Shown: positions 9,014 through 18,238 of the stretch, piece after piece | Layout: every line of letters begins with the position of its first letter | Numbering within the stretch: the first letter of the stretch is position 1 | Assembly (NCBI GenBank): GCA_002009475.1 | Contig: AYTS01000061.1 | Coordinates: 62,001 to 126,000, forward strand | Origin: Candidatus Brocadia carolinensis | GTDB lineage: Bacteria > Planctomycetota > Brocadiia > Brocadiales > Brocadiaceae | Direction: 5' to 3' | Length of the DNA stretch: 64,000 bases | Translations under genes and position numbers: made by a program | Notes under the pieces: model-generated | What the model saw: the letters and a program-made list of their open reading frames with translations, nothing else | Told to the model about the DNA's origin: nothing | Database searches by the model: none

Positions 9014-9884
9014 ATGCAAGGGCACATCAAGAAATACCTTGAACATATTGAACATAACAGGAATTTTTCCGCGCAGACGCTAAGGGCATATCGAAATGAT
9101 TTATATCAGTATCTATCATTTCTTGTTGGGGAAGGTTGCCCGGATCTTGACAGCGTTACCCGCTTGTTGTTGAGAAGCTTTCTTGCCTACTTAAAAAAAC
9201 AAAACTATTCGAAAACCACGATTGCCAGGAAGCTGGTGGCAATTCGGTCGCTTTATAAATTTTTGTGCCGTGAGGGTATTCTGAAAAGTAACCCTGCGGA
9301 GAATATTCGGGCGCCAAAACTGGAAAAAAACCTTCCCGGATTTATGAGTGTTAAGCAGACCGAAACGCTCATAGATCTTCCGGTCTTGAACACGGTGTCA
9401 GGCATTCGTGACAGGGCTATTCTGGAAACCTTGTACAGCACCGGTATGAGGGTAAGCGAATTGGTTGGAACGGATATTGATGATATAGATTTTTCCAATG
9501 AAGTTGTCAAAGTGAAGGGAAAAGGAAGAAAAGAACGTTTACAACCTATTGGAAATCATGCTTTAGATGCCATACGATCGTATCTTGACAAAAGGGATTT
9601 TGACAATAAAGCGCTTTTTTTTAAACAGACGCGGCGGACGTCTGACTGAGCGCAGCGTGGCAAGGATGCTGGAAAAGTATGTAAAAATGGCTGGTATGAG
9701 CCTTAATATTTCTCCCCATACCTTTCGACACAGCTTTGCCACCCACTTGCTGGACAGCGGGGCCGATTTACGGTCCGTACAAGAGCTTTTGGGTCACGCC
9801 AATCTTTCTTCAACACAAATCTATACCCACATTACTACAGAGCGGCTGAAACAGGTATACGATAAGGCGCACCCCAGGGCTTGA
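9014..9884 (+). CDS. XerC/XerD-type tyrosine recombinase, frame broken at a T8 run
   Basis: The N-terminal SAM-like core-binding domain ([15 protein letters not shown]) is followed by the catalytic domain. [11 protein letters not shown] holds the first Arg; [13 protein letters not shown] the Lys; [20 protein letters not shown] the His-Arg pair; [14 protein letters not shown] the final His and the Tyr nucleophile. The first frame ends at 9649 and the rest is read in another frame from about 9620. Removing one T from the T8 run at 9615-9622 restores [14 protein letters not shown] and a protein of about 289 residues, normal for XerC/D (chromosome-dimer resolution with FtsK at dif). Every catalytic residue is present, so a miscalled or slippage-corrected run is more likely than a dead gene. 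XerC versus XerD cannot be settled here. Confidence 0.85.
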
Positions 9885-10032
9885 ATGTCTGGTTCAATTG
9901 AGTCCTTAACCAAACTAAAAGTCCGTTATAATATTATGCTGTAAAAACTTCTTTCCCCATTCCCCGTTTTTACGAGGACGAGTTTCATGAGGACATGTTT
10001 TGTAAGTTTTTTCACACGCCCCTGAATCTCTG

Positions 10033-10090
10033 AGGTGGGTCAACCGTCCCCGGTTGACATCATAATGACAAGCGGGGACGCTTGACTTAC
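10033..10090 (+). repeat. Dispersed repeat RPT-B, copy 1
   Basis: GTCAACC-GTCCCC-GGTTGAC forms a hairpin, followed by ATCATAATGACAAGCGGGGA and CGCTTG. Close relatives lie near 34.67 kb (inverted) and 37.38 kb. The surrounding gap 9885-10313 also contains GTAAAAACTTCTTTCCCCAT and CATGAGGACATGTTTTGTAA, which recur inverted near 34.75 kb next to another RPT-B copy. This suggests a larger composite element. No gene is seen in this gap. Confidence 0.7.
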
Positions 10091-10313
10091 AATAGAAGGG
10101 ATCTGCTTGCGGCTGTGTTGCGGTATAAAATCTGTAAATCTACGTAGCCGTCTCATTTTTGTATCATGATCACAGCGGCGAATTTTGTTTTGAGAATAAC
10201 CCGTTGGCAAAGATGAGCGTAAAGTTTATACGATTACTTACTCTGAAAATCCTAGTGCTGTTGGATTGTCCCGGCATTCACGTTGGGCGTATTTTCAATC
10301 TTAACCACACCTC

Positions 10314-12380
10314 ATGACAAAACCTATTATGAAAAAGCAAGAAAAAACAAAGAGTGACCGTCCGGTTGAAAACGAGGGTTGTATTACAGTTGCCAATGGA
10401 AGCGAACAGAAACACTACGAAGACATCCTGGCCGATGTATGTTTGTTACACTCGATTCTCGATCAAACGATGGAGGGTGTTGTGGTATGCGATGTAAGTG
10501 GTAAAATCGTGCGTGCCAGTAAAACCGCCCACCTCCTTTGTGGCGGAGATCCGGTGTCAAAAGTTTTTGAAGAGGCATTTCCCCTTCAAATAAAAACCGG
10601 GAAAAAAGAGCATACGAATTTTCGCATAGAAGACGTTTTAAATTGCAAAATTATTCAAGGCGCCGAAGTGAGTTTGGCGTATTCCTTCGGTGACCGCTCA
10701 AATGATACGAAAGTATTTCATATGCTTATGAATGCTTCACCTTTGCTAAATGCAGAGAAGTCAGTGGTTGGCGGCATAGTCATATTGTCAGATGTTACTG
10801 AACAGAAGCGAGTGAAAAGGCGGAAGGACATATTGTATACCATAACACACATTTTGGCTGAGTCGACTACGTTTAAAGAAGGCGCCCCCGAGATACTTCG
10901 TGGCCTGTGTGAATGCCTGGAATGGGATGTCGGTGTGCTGTGGACGGCTGAAAGAAAAACCGGCACGTTGCATTGTTCAGACCTGTGGCATAAGCCATCC
11001 GTAGAAATTCCGGAGTTTGAGGCGCTTACCCGGCAGATCACCTTTTCCCCCCAAGTTGGATTGCCCGGCAGCGTTTATGCGGACAAAGCGCCTCTCTGGA
11101 TTACCAACGCCGTTTCTGACGCTAACTTTCCCAGGGCGGCAGTTGCAGCCAAAGAAAAGTTGCATGGGGCATTTGGTTTTCCTATCCTGACGGGAAATAC
11201 TATCTTTGGAGTCATTGAATTATTTAGCCGTGAGATACAACCAGCCGATGACGATCTGCTCACATTAATGGCATCCATCGGTGAACAGATCGGCCAGTTC
11301 ATCAAACGCAAACAATCGGAAGAAGCTCTCATACACCGGATAGACTTTGAAAAGACCGTCGCCAGTATTTCCTCAAGATTTGTCGTCTTTTCAGACTTTA
11401 ATAGCGCCGTTTTCAAATCATTAGCTGACGCTGGCAGGTTGTGTGACGCTGGGAGGGCATACCTTTTTCAGTTCCGGGACAATGGCGCCTTTATGGACAA
11501 TTCCAATGAATGGCATGCCGACGCGGTTACTCCAGAAATTCAGCATCTTCAAAATCTTCCCACGGCAATGTTTCCCTGGCTCATGAAGAATCTGCAAGCC
11601 GGCAATGTGATTCATATTCCAGATGTTTCTCAAATGCCTGCGGAGGCCGCTTTTGAAAAACAGGAATTTGAAAAGAGAGATATCAAGGCAACCTTGATTT
11701 TGCCGGTACATGCCGAAAAGGAATTAATCGGATTTGTTGGCTTTGACAGCGTGGTGGCTATCGATCCCTGGCATGAGGAAGATATAGCACTGTTGCATAT
11801 CACGGCAGAGATCATAGGAAATGCTGCTGCACGTAAACACTCGGAGGCCCTTATTACCTATATGGCCTACCATGACACCCTCACCGGCTTACCCAACCGC
11901 AACTTATTTCATGACCGTTTGAAAGTGGCATTGGTTCACGCACAACGGCACAAAAGAATGGTTGCTGTTATGATCATCGACCTGGATCAGTTCAAAACTG
12001 TCAATGATGTCCTGGGGCATCACATAGGTGACCTGCTGCTGAAAGAGATTGCAGCGCGACTGACACACTGTGTGCGTAAGGGCGATACCATTGCCCGCAC
12101 GGGTGGCGATGAATTTACCATCATCCTTCCCGACTTAATTCATGCACTCAATACGATTATTGTTGCAAGCAAGATTATTGATGCACTCAACCAAACTTTC
12201 AGACTTGAAGGACACGAAATCCATACCACGAGCAGCATCGGGATCAGCCTTTATCCACTTGATGCAGAGAGTCCGGAAGATCTGGTCAAAAAGGCCGATA
12301 TTGCCATGTACCTTTCCAAGGCACGCGGTAAAAATACCTACCGTTTCTACCGCTCTGAGATGAATAACGTGAAAAAATAA
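10314..12380 (+). CDS. PAS-GAF-GAF-GGDEF diguanylate cyclase
   Basis: The 688-residue soluble signalling protein has, in order: a PAS domain (about 45-165, with SILDQTMEGVVVCDVSGKIV and a closing VILSDVTEQKRV), a first GAF domain (about 180-330), a second GAF domain (about 345-510) and a GGDEF domain (about 525-685). The active site GGDEF is intact in ARTGGDEFTIILPDL. Five residues upstream is RKGD, fitting the RxxD inhibitory site at which c-di-GMP limits the enzyme. It should make c-di-GMP in response to a cytosolic signal; there is no membrane segment and no EAL domain. No clear ribosome-binding site precedes the ATG at 10314; an in-frame ATG lies at 10329. The gene stands alone between repeats and a radical SAM gene. 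Confidence 0.88.
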   Translation: MTKPIMKKQEKTKSDRPVENEGCITVANGSEQKHYEDILADVCLLHSILDQTMEGVVVCDVSGKIVRASKTAHLLCGGDPVSKVFEEAFPLQIKTGKKEHTNFRIEDVLNCKIIQGAEVSLAYSFGDRSNDTKVFHMLMNASPLLNAEKSVVGGIVILSDVTEQKRVKRRKDILYTITHILAESTTFKEGAPEILRGLCECLEWDVGVLWTAERKTGTLHCSDLWHKPSVEIPEFEALTRQITFSPQVGLPGSVYADKAPLWITNAVSDANFPRAAVAAKEKLHGAFGFPILTGNTIFGVIELFSREIQPADDDLLTLMASIGEQIGQFIKRKQSEEALIHRIDFEKTVASISSRFVVFSDFNSAVFKSLADAGRLCDAGRAYLFQFRDNGAFMDNSNEWHADAVTPEIQHLQNLPTAMFPWLMKNLQAGNVIHIPDVSQMPAEAAFEKQEFEKRDIKATLILPVHAEKELIGFVGFDSVVAIDPWHEEDIALLHITAEIIGNAAARKHSEALITYMAYHDTLTGLPNRNLFHDRLKVALVHAQRHKRMVAVMIIDLDQFKTVNDVLGHHIGDLLLKEIAARLTHCVRKGDTIARTGGDEFTIILPDLIHALNTIIVASKIIDALNQTFRLEGHEIHTTSSIGISLYPLDAESPEDLVKKADIAMYLSKARGKNTYRFYRSEMNNVKK

Positions 12381-12491
12381 GCGAAGCAGGGTACCAGACA
12401 ATTCCCCCCCCGGCGAATGAGCATTTCATCTGCTGCGCAATGTGGTCAATTTGTATTTGATAATTTTTTATATTCGTGATACAGTTACTTT

Positions 12492-13542
12492 ATGAAAAGT
12501 ACACCTTCATCATTCCCACTAAAACCATACCTTTTAAAACACCGTTTCTACCCGTTTCGTGAATATCTGAAAGAACATTTTGCTCACAAGGTGCACAAGA
12601 TACCGATTCACGCAGGCTTTACCTGCCCGAATCGTGATGGGCGCGTTGCGGTGGGTGGTTGTACGTACTGTATTAATGAAAGTTTTAGTCCCAATGTCAA
12701 AGAAACTTTCCTTCCGGTAAGAGAACAAATTGAAAGGGGCAAGGAATTCCATAAAAAGAGATACGGAGCAGAAAAGTTTATCGCATATTTCCAGTCTTTT
12801 ACCAATACTTACGCTGATATAGATACATTAAAATCATGTTATGAAGAGGCGCTCAGCGACAGGGATGTTGTGGGAATTTCTATAGGCACCAGGCCAGATT
12901 GTATCACGGACGATATTTTAAGTCTTATCGATGGGTATACAAAAAGATATCACGTTTGGATCGAATACGGACTCCAATCCATCCACGACAAGACTTTACG
13001 GCGGATAAACCGGGGGCATGACTCCAGGATGTTTCTGGATGCCGTACATCGCACAAAAAATACTTGCATCAATATATGTGTTCATGTTATTTTAGGGTTA
13101 CCTGGCGAGACGGAAGAAGAGATGATGGAAACCGCTCAGGCAGTAGCAGGTTTAGGAATACAGGGCATAAAGCTTCACCATTTGTATGTGGCTAAAAATA
13201 CGGCCTTGGCTGAGGAGTATTTTCAAGGAAAAGTGAAGACTCTGGACATGAATGCGTATATCAAACTCGCTGTCAGTTTTTTTAGAACGTACCCCATCTG
13301 ATGTCACCGTGCAAAGGCTCGTAGGTGACACACATGGCAATTTTCTTCTGTCACCAGTATGGAAAGCCAGTAAGGCGGAGATTACCGACGGGATAACACA
13401 GGAATTTGAGCGTCGGGGCACCTATCAGGGCTTGCGGCATATTCGATCCGTGCCCCTGATGGAGCATCTGAATTCATGTTCCACACAAACCTTGCGGGGA
13501 CAAAATTCAGAAGAGTTTAAATTGCACACCGTAAAAATATAA
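12492..13542 (+). CDS. TIGR01212/YhcC-type radical SAM protein, frame broken at a T7 run
   Basis: The N-terminal motif FTCPNRDGRVAVGGCTYC is the radical-SAM cluster site of the TIGR01212 family (C-x12-C-x2-C), followed by VVGISIGTRPDC and EYGLQSIHDKTLRRINRGHD. The first frame stops at 13301, but the family continues: SVFLERTPSDVTVQRLVGDT, SPVWKASKAEIT and FERRGTYQGL are read in a second frame up to 13542. Deleting one T from the T7 run at 13277-13283 joins them as KLAVSFLERTPSDV, giving about 349 residues. The E. coli relative YhcC is of poorly defined function; wobble-tRNA modification has been suggested for relatives. The tRNA-Gly gene begins right after the stop codon. Confidence 0.85.
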
Positions 13543-13543
13543 G

Positions 13544-13617
13544 GCGGGCGTAATTCAGTGGTAGAATACCAGCTTCCCAAGCTGGGTATGAGGGTTCGAT
13601 TCCCTTCGCCCGCTCCA
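13544..13617 (+). tRNA. tRNA-Gly (anticodon CCC), CCA encoded
   Basis: The cloverleaf is complete: acceptor GCGGGCG/CGCCCGC, D arm ATTC-AGTGGTA-GAAT, anticodon stem CCAGC/GCTGG around the loop TTCCCAA (anticodon CCC, reading GGG), T arm GAGGG-TTCGATT-CCCTT, discriminator T, and CCA in the DNA (13615-13617). A CCC anticodon indicates glycine. The gene starts one base after the end of the radical SAM frame and is followed 26 bases later by the HPF-like gene, so co-transcription is plausible. Confidence 0.95.
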
Positions 13618-13643
13618 TTCTATACGAATTAGGAGGATTTCGC

Positions 13644-14162
13644 ATGATACTGCCATTGCAAATTACATCGCGAAACATAGAACTCACCGAAGCGATAGAG
13701 ACAAACATCCGTGATCATGCTGAGAAGTTAGATAAATATTACAGCAAAATCACCAGTTGCAGAGTCACGGTTGAGGCGCTTCCCCACAGATCATTGTATA
13801 ACCTGCGTATCGACATGACGGTCCCTGGCACAGAGCTTGTAGTAAAACTCGACCCAAACACAGACCTGTATCTTGCTATAAGAGACGCCTTTCATGATGC
13901 CCGCCGGAAGCTGGAGGATTTTGGCAGAAGGCAGCGAGGTGATGTAAAACAACACACAGAAGCGCCCCACGGACTTATTAAAACCCTGTTTCCGGACCTG
14001 GGCTACGGCTTCCTTACCACGACGGACGGTCGTGAGATTTACTTCCACGAGCATAGTGTTCAAAACCATAAATTTAAAAAGCTGACCGTTGGGATGGAGG
14101 TGCGCTTTGGTGAAGAGATGGGAGAAAAAGGGCCACAGGCGACGTATGTAAGAGTGCTATGA
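13644..14162 (+). CDS. HPF/RaiA ribosome-associated protein fused to a cold-shock domain
   Basis: Residues 1-100 are an HPF/RaiA fold (LQITSRNIELTEAIETNIRD, HAEKLDKYYSKI, AIRDAFHDARRKLEDFGRRQ), which binds the 30S decoding region during hibernation. Residues about 108-172 are a cold-shock (S1/OB) domain: GLIKTLFPDLGYGFLTTTDG, REIYFHEHSV and GMEVRFGEEMGEKGPQATYV, with the RNP1-like GYGFL and RNP2-like IYFHE. The length of 172 matches this known two-domain variant. The ATG follows a strong TAGGAGGA. The nucleic-acid-binding tail may steer it to rRNA, mRNA or tRNA; it sits directly behind a tRNA gene. Ribosome association is inferred from the family. Confidence 0.88.
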   Translation: MILPLQITSRNIELTEAIETNIRDHAEKLDKYYSKITSCRVTVEALPHRSLYNLRIDMTVPGTELVVKLDPNTDLYLAIRDAFHDARRKLEDFGRRQRGDVKQHTEAPHGLIKTLFPDLGYGFLTTTDGREIYFHEHSVQNHKFKKLTVGMEVRFGEEMGEKGPQATYVRVL

Positions 14163-14204
14163 AACAAAAAGTGCCGACTAATTTCGTTGCGGCAAGGTGG
14201 CATT

Positions 14205-14942
14205 ATGATGTTAACCAAAAGATTGCTATTTCTTATTGCTGTTTCTGCAATGGGTTTCTTCTTCACTGAACGTTTTAGCTTTGCAGATGATGATTGGCAA
14301 TTACCTGATACACCGGCAGAGATAAGCGATGACGAAGAGATTGTGCTGGGAAAACAAGTAGACGAGTATATACGACATCAGTTTTATCTGGAAGAAGACC
14401 CTGATTTTAACGAAGCTGTTAACAGCATCGTACAAAAAGTAGTTGCCGCATCTGACCGAAACACCATCCCCTTCACCTGTGCCATTCTTCAGTCTCTTTC
14501 AATCAATGCGTTTTCCGCCCCGGGAGGGCACATATATCTGACGTATGGATTATTAAAATTTGCACAAACGGAAGATGAAGTGGCAGGAATTATTGGCCAT
14601 GAAGTTGCTCACGTATCTCTGAGACATGCCTCAAAATTATACCACGAGGTTATGGAAATCAATTCCCAGGATGAGGGAGGGCTTCGTTCCGCAGCAAATT
14701 TATTGCTTCTCAATAGCCACCTCGAAGAGTTTGAACAAGACGCTGATACCAGGGGAGTCTTGTATGCACAAAAAGCTGGGTTTAATCCCAACGGATTGTT
14801 GGATTTTTTGGAGAGACACCTCAATTTCATGATGCACAGAAGGTTCTTTGGTATGACAGACTCTGGTTTTACCACAACGATCACGGCAAGATTAAACCAT
14901 TTACGAGAATGCCTGTCCAACTTAGAAAAGAGCAATAATTAA
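14205..14942 (+). CDS. M48-family zinc metalloprotease, exported
   Basis: From the ATG at 14205 (AAGGTGG site 4-10 bases upstream; a TTG at 14187 is less likely) the protein begins MMLTKRLLFLIAVSAMGFFF and has a probable signal-peptide cut near SFADDD. The M48 core is complete: PGGHIYLTYGLLKFAQTEDE, zinc site HEVAHVSLRH (HExxH) and the third ligand in EEFEQDADTRGVLYAQKAGF. This matches BepA/YfgC- and LoiP-like periplasmic proteases that handle outer-membrane protein quality control. At about 245 residues it lacks the TPR tail of BepA. The next gene (DUF429) starts 15 bases downstream on the same strand. Confidence 0.85.
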   Translation: MMLTKRLLFLIAVSAMGFFFTERFSFADDDWQLPDTPAEISDDEEIVLGKQVDEYIRHQFYLEEDPDFNEAVNSIVQKVVAASDRNTIPFTCAILQSLSINAFSAPGGHIYLTYGLLKFAQTEDEVAGIIGHEVAHVSLRHASKLYHEVMEINSQDEGGLRSAANLLLLNSHLEEFEQDADTRGVLYAQKAGFNPNGLLDFLERHLNFMMHRRFFGMTDSGFTTTITARLNHLRECLSNLEKSNN

Positions 14943-14956
14943 GCCGGGATCGGGAA

Positions 14957-15813
14957 ATGCAGGATGCAACGAGTAAGGACATCCGGTCGGTACTACCTTC
15001 ACCAGGTCTCCCGCAAAAATCTACGGTGTCGATTTTAGTGGCGCCGCAAATGCCGGAAAAAAGATATGGATCACGTGTGGAATACGGGAAAACGACCGAT
15101 TGCACCTCCAGGGTTGCCTCAGGGCTTCTGAACTGCCCAGTTCCGGGAATGAACGTGACAGGTGCATGGCAGCGCTCCTGGCTTTCATCAGGAAAGAAGA
15201 GACAAGTGCCTTTGGATTTGATTTCCCTTTTGGGTTGCCACGAGATCTGGTAAAAGAGGACGGTTGGCGTGATTTTGTTGTATCTTTTTCTTGCCGTTAC
15301 ACCAACGCTGAAGATTTTAGAAAAGCATCATACACCGTCTCCGGCGGATTAGAGCTCAAGCGCATGACGGACAGAGCATGCCAAACCCCCTTTTCTCCTT
15401 ACAATCTCCGGCTCTATCGTCAGACCTATTATGGCATCTCTGAAGTGCTTGCCCCACTGGTCAGAAAACATCAGGCTTGCGTCCTCCCTATGCAAAAGGC
15501 ACTACCTGGCAGGCCATGGCTTCTGGAAGTTTGCCCTGCCTCGACATTAAAGCGAGCGCATCTTTACGTACCGTATAAGGGCAGGACGCGGGAACATTGC
15601 ACGGACAGGAAACATATTCTTGAATGGATCGAAGTACCGTGCGGCGTAACTCTTCCGAGCTCAATACGACGGACAGCCCTGATGGACTCTGATGGAGATG
15701 CCCTTGATAGTGTTGTTGCTGCATTTGCTACCTTCCGCGCACTTCACAATCAGGCAGTTCCTGCTGCCGTTGACCATAAAACTTATCTGCTGGAGGGGTA
15801 TGTATACGTTTAA
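14957..15813 (+). CDS. DUF429 predicted RNase H-like nuclease, frame broken at an A5 run
   Basis: The core is typical DUF429: IYGVDFSGAANAGKKIW near the N-terminus, FGFDFPFGLPRDL, LLEVCPASTLKR and DSDGDALDSVVAAFATFRA near the C-terminus, with acidic residues suited to an RNase H-like fold. The N-terminal motif is read in a frame that has no start codon before an upstream TAA. The ATG at 14957 is in the other frame. Adding one A to the A5 run at 15015-15019 joins LPSPGLPQK to IYGVDFSGA, giving about 285 residues. Unlike most other breaks in this window, this one needs an added base rather than a removed one. The nuclease role is a family prediction; no substrate is known. Confidence 0.75.
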
Positions 15814-16097
15814 GTTGTTAATCATGAATGGAATTATCGTACCAATAAAACATCGATTATGCGTGTTTTGTGGTAAATTGTCACCCCAGAAATATTCATG
15901 CATTAATTATACCGTATCCTGGAAAAATAAGAAATTGCGGAAAAAATTTTCCTCCCGTGATAGAATGGATGAAGTGAGGGTAACATATTCTCGTGTTCCT
16001 TTGCGAGCCTTTTGCTCATGAGGGTTTAGTCAAAAATGGCACAAATGTTGTATCAAGAATTATGACATCTAAAATCAAGTGCTCTGCGATATAATTT

Positions 16098-16733
16098 ATG
16101 CATCCTGTGAAAAACCGCGTATTATTATTCCTGGTTTTCTCTCTCCTTGTGACGTGTGGCATCTGTTGTACAAGCCTCAAGCGTCTTGCATACGAGGGGT
16201 TCTGGCGAGATAGTTGGCAACATCCGGAACAGGTTATCCATGCCCTTGAGATACAATCGGGGCAGCGCATTGCCGATCTGGGTTCAGGTAGCGGCTACTT
16301 CACCTTCCGCTTTGCAGATGCGGTTGGTTCTGTGGGAAAAGTTTACGCCGTGGATGTTGATCCTGGCATGAATAAATATGTGGAAAAACAAGCCGGGAAA
16401 AGTGGTCGCCGGAATATCGAGGTCATCTGTGCCCAGCAGCATGACCCACTCATTCATGGAGACGGAGTAGACTTGATCTTTACTTGCAATACCTATCATC
16501 ACCTGAAAGACCGTGTAACATATTTTACTCAAGCCCGAAAATACCTCCGGCCGGGTGGTCGCATTGCAATCATCGACTTCAACGGCAAAGGGTGGTTCTT
16601 CAAGATTTTCCGCCATTTTACGGCAAGTGAGGTGATAAAGAAGGAAATGGAGTCGGCCGGCTATCACCTTCAGTGTAAATTCAACTTTCTGCCGCGACAA
16701 CATTTTCTCATATTTTCTCAAGACAAAAAATAA
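16098..16733 (+). CDS. Class I SAM methyltransferase with an N-terminal lipoprotein-like signal
   Basis: The first 25 residues (RVLLFLVFSLLVTCGICCTS) form a signal sequence with cysteines placed like a lipobox, suggesting export and lipid anchoring. Next come methyltransferase motifs: motif I IADLGSGSGYFTFRFADAVG, an acidic residue in YAVDVDPGM, DLIFTCNTYHHL, YLRPGGRIAIID and a C-terminal strand. Similar signal-bearing proteins are common in planctomycetes and proteobacteria, but their substrate is unknown. SAM is normally cytosolic, so a periplasmic methyltransferase would need explanation; an inner-membrane-tethered enzyme facing the cytosol is the alternative. The gap before it (15814-16097) has no gene; a TATAAT lies just before the ATG. 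Confidence 0.75.
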   Translation: MHPVKNRVLLFLVFSLLVTCGICCTSLKRLAYEGFWRDSWQHPEQVIHALEIQSGQRIADLGSGSGYFTFRFADAVGSVGKVYAVDVDPGMNKYVEKQAGKSGRRNIEVICAQQHDPLIHGDGVDLIFTCNTYHHLKDRVTYFTQARKYLRPGGRIAIIDFNGKGWFFKIFRHFTASEVIKKEMESAGYHLQCKFNFLPRQHFLIFSQDKK

Positions 16734-16818
16734 AGCAACTTAAGCTTCTTTCCTGCGAGTTTCTGAGTGCTGACTTAGATAAACAGTAAATGAGACACGG
16801 GGAAAAAACAATGTTATA

Positions 16819-16990
16819 CATAACGCAGCAAAGCTGCAACCAAATTCCCCGTTGTGAAAGCGGAAGATTGCTTCGGAAAAGACCCCTCGCAATGACACAG
16901 GCTATGCTTTGATGACATATTATGTGTTGTCATTGCGAGTGAAGCGAAGCAATCTTTCTCTCATAAACAATCTGTACCTCCTGATAATGG
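16819..16990 (+). repeat. Dispersed repeat RPT-A, copy 3
   Basis: This copy reads TAACGCAGCAAAGCTGCAAC, CCCCGTTGTGAAAGCGGAAG, ATTGCTTCGGAAAAGACCCC, TCGCAATGACACAGGCTATG, CTTTGATGACATATTATGTG, TTGTCATTGCGAGTGAAGCG, AAGCAATCTTTCTCTCATAA and ACAATCTGTACCTC. It lies between the methyltransferase and GNAT genes. Right after it are AAAAGAAGTTTTTACACGGT and AATACTAT, also found beside copy 4 (34.78 kb), so these flanks may belong to the element. Confidence 0.8.
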
Positions 16991-17102
16991 GTAGATAGGG
17001 TTGCAAAAAACTTACAAAAAAAAGAAGTTTTTACACGGTAATACTATATTACACCTTGATATTGAAATTTCATTAACAATTCATTGGAAACAGGGACACG
17101 AA

Positions 17103-17531
17103 ATGTTTAAAGTGGTAACGAATCTCGACGACCTGATCAAGGTATTTATCATACGCGGTATCGTGTTTTTAGAAGAACAAGGCGTTCCGTATCAGATAGA
17201 ACGCGACATCCATGACCATTCTGCAACGCATGTTTTGGGGGAAGAGCATGGAGAACCTTTTGCCGCTGGCCGTATACGCGCGCTGGGTGAGTATGCAAAG
17301 CTGGAGCGCATTGCGATACGAAAAGCGTACCGCGGGAAAAATCTGGGCCACAAACTAACCGAGTTTATGATTTTAACCGCGAAAAATCAGGGCTTTCATA
17401 AGTTCAAGGTGCATGCACAAACGTATCTTGTCGATTTTTATCGAAAACACGGGTTTGAGATCGTTGGCAATATGTTTAAAGAGGCAGGCATTGACCATTA
17501 TGTAATGATACGTCACTCTTGTCCAAAGTAA
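17103..17531 (+). CDS. GNAT-family N-acetyltransferase (ElaA-like)
   Basis: The ATG at 17103 follows CAGGGACACGAA and gives 142 residues; upstream residues in the same frame look like translated repeat. The protein shows the GNAT fold with the acetyl-CoA-binding loop LERIAIRKAYRGKNLGHKL, then EFMILTAKNQGFHKFKVHAQ and a closing strand FYRKHGFEIVGNMFKEAGID, typical of the ElaA/YjcF-type branch (EAGIDHYVM). It should transfer an acetyl group to a small amine or protein; the substrate is unknown. No operon partner is evident. Confidence 0.8.
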   Translation: MFKVVTNLDDLIKVFIIRGIVFLEEQGVPYQIERDIHDHSATHVLGEEHGEPFAAGRIRALGEYAKLERIAIRKAYRGKNLGHKLTEFMILTAKNQGFHKFKVHAQTYLVDFYRKHGFEIVGNMFKEAGIDHYVMIRHSCPK

Positions 17532-17638
17532 GTTTTTAAAGATGAATCCTCATTTAGTATACGAGGGGCGGTATGAAATATATTCTTAAACGAAAAACCG
17601 CTTCTGATTCGTTCGGGGCAGGATGCTGCTGCAATATA

Positions 17639-18100
17639 TCATTTTCCCGAATGCTTTGAAAAAGCCTGCATAACTTCCTCTGCGTGGTTTTTTACATCTA
17701 CTTTTGTAAAGACATGGACGATCGTGCCATGTTCGTCGATCAGATAGGTGTATCGTTTTGCCGCGAATGTGCCTAAAAGGCCGCCCGATGCGCCGTACGC
17801 TTCTGCGACTTCCTTTTTCTCGTCACTCAGTAAAATAAAGGGTAATTTATGTTTATCCTTAAATCTTTGATGCGATTCTGACGAATCAAAACTGACACCC
17901 AAAACAACGATTCCCAACTCCTGCAAGGCGTTGTACCCATCGCGGAAGCTACAAGCCTCTTTTGTACAGCCGGGCGTGTTGTCCTTCGGGTAAAAATAAA
18001 GAGCCACCTTCTTCCCACGAAATTCGTCGAGGGTACGGATCTTTCCTGTGTCGTCCTTCAGTTGAAAATCAGGTGCAGGATCACCTACCTTTACCGGCAT
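17639..18100 (-). CDS. Thioredoxin-dependent peroxiredoxin (Bcp/PrxQ)
   Basis: The protein MPVKVGDPAPDFQL... has the PrxQ active site YPKDNTPGCTKEACSF, with peroxidatic and resolving cysteines five residues apart, then VVLGVSFDSSESHQRF and GTFAAKRYTYLIDEHG. It reduces hydrogen peroxide and organic peroxides with thioredoxin. I prefer the ATG at 18100 (AAAGGAAAA upstream) to the one at 18124, whose extra eight residues are not family-like. Length 153 is normal. A hairpin terminator separates it from the metal-binding protein gene upstream, so it is probably transcribed alone. Confidence 0.9.
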   Translation of the reverse strand: MPVKVGDPAPDFQLKDDTGKIRTLDEFRGKKVALYFYPKDNTPGCTKEACSFRDGYNALQELGIVVLGVSFDSSESHQRFKDKHKLPFILLSDEKKEVAEAYGASGGLLGTFAAKRYTYLIDEHGTIVHVFTKVDVKNHAEEVMQAFSKHSGK

Positions 18101-18130
18101 AGCATCTTTTCCTTTCATTTCCAAGAAATA

Positions 18131-18172
18131 AAAAAGGCATTCTTGTATTTATTACCACAAGAATGCCTTTTT
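18131..18172 (-). terminator. Long perfect-stem terminator
   Basis: AAAAAGGCATTCTTGT (18131-18146) and ACAAGAATGCCTTTTT (18157-18172) are perfectly complementary around a 10-base loop. The stem ends in a T-run on either strand, so it can terminate in both directions. On the minus strand it lies behind the small metal-binding protein gene at 18239-18526 and just before the PrxQ start. Confidence 0.8.
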
Positions 18173-18238
18173 CTAAATATTTGCTTGAACCTCTGTTTCT
18201 TTTTAACAAAACACCTTTGACCGTGGCAATACGTTTCC

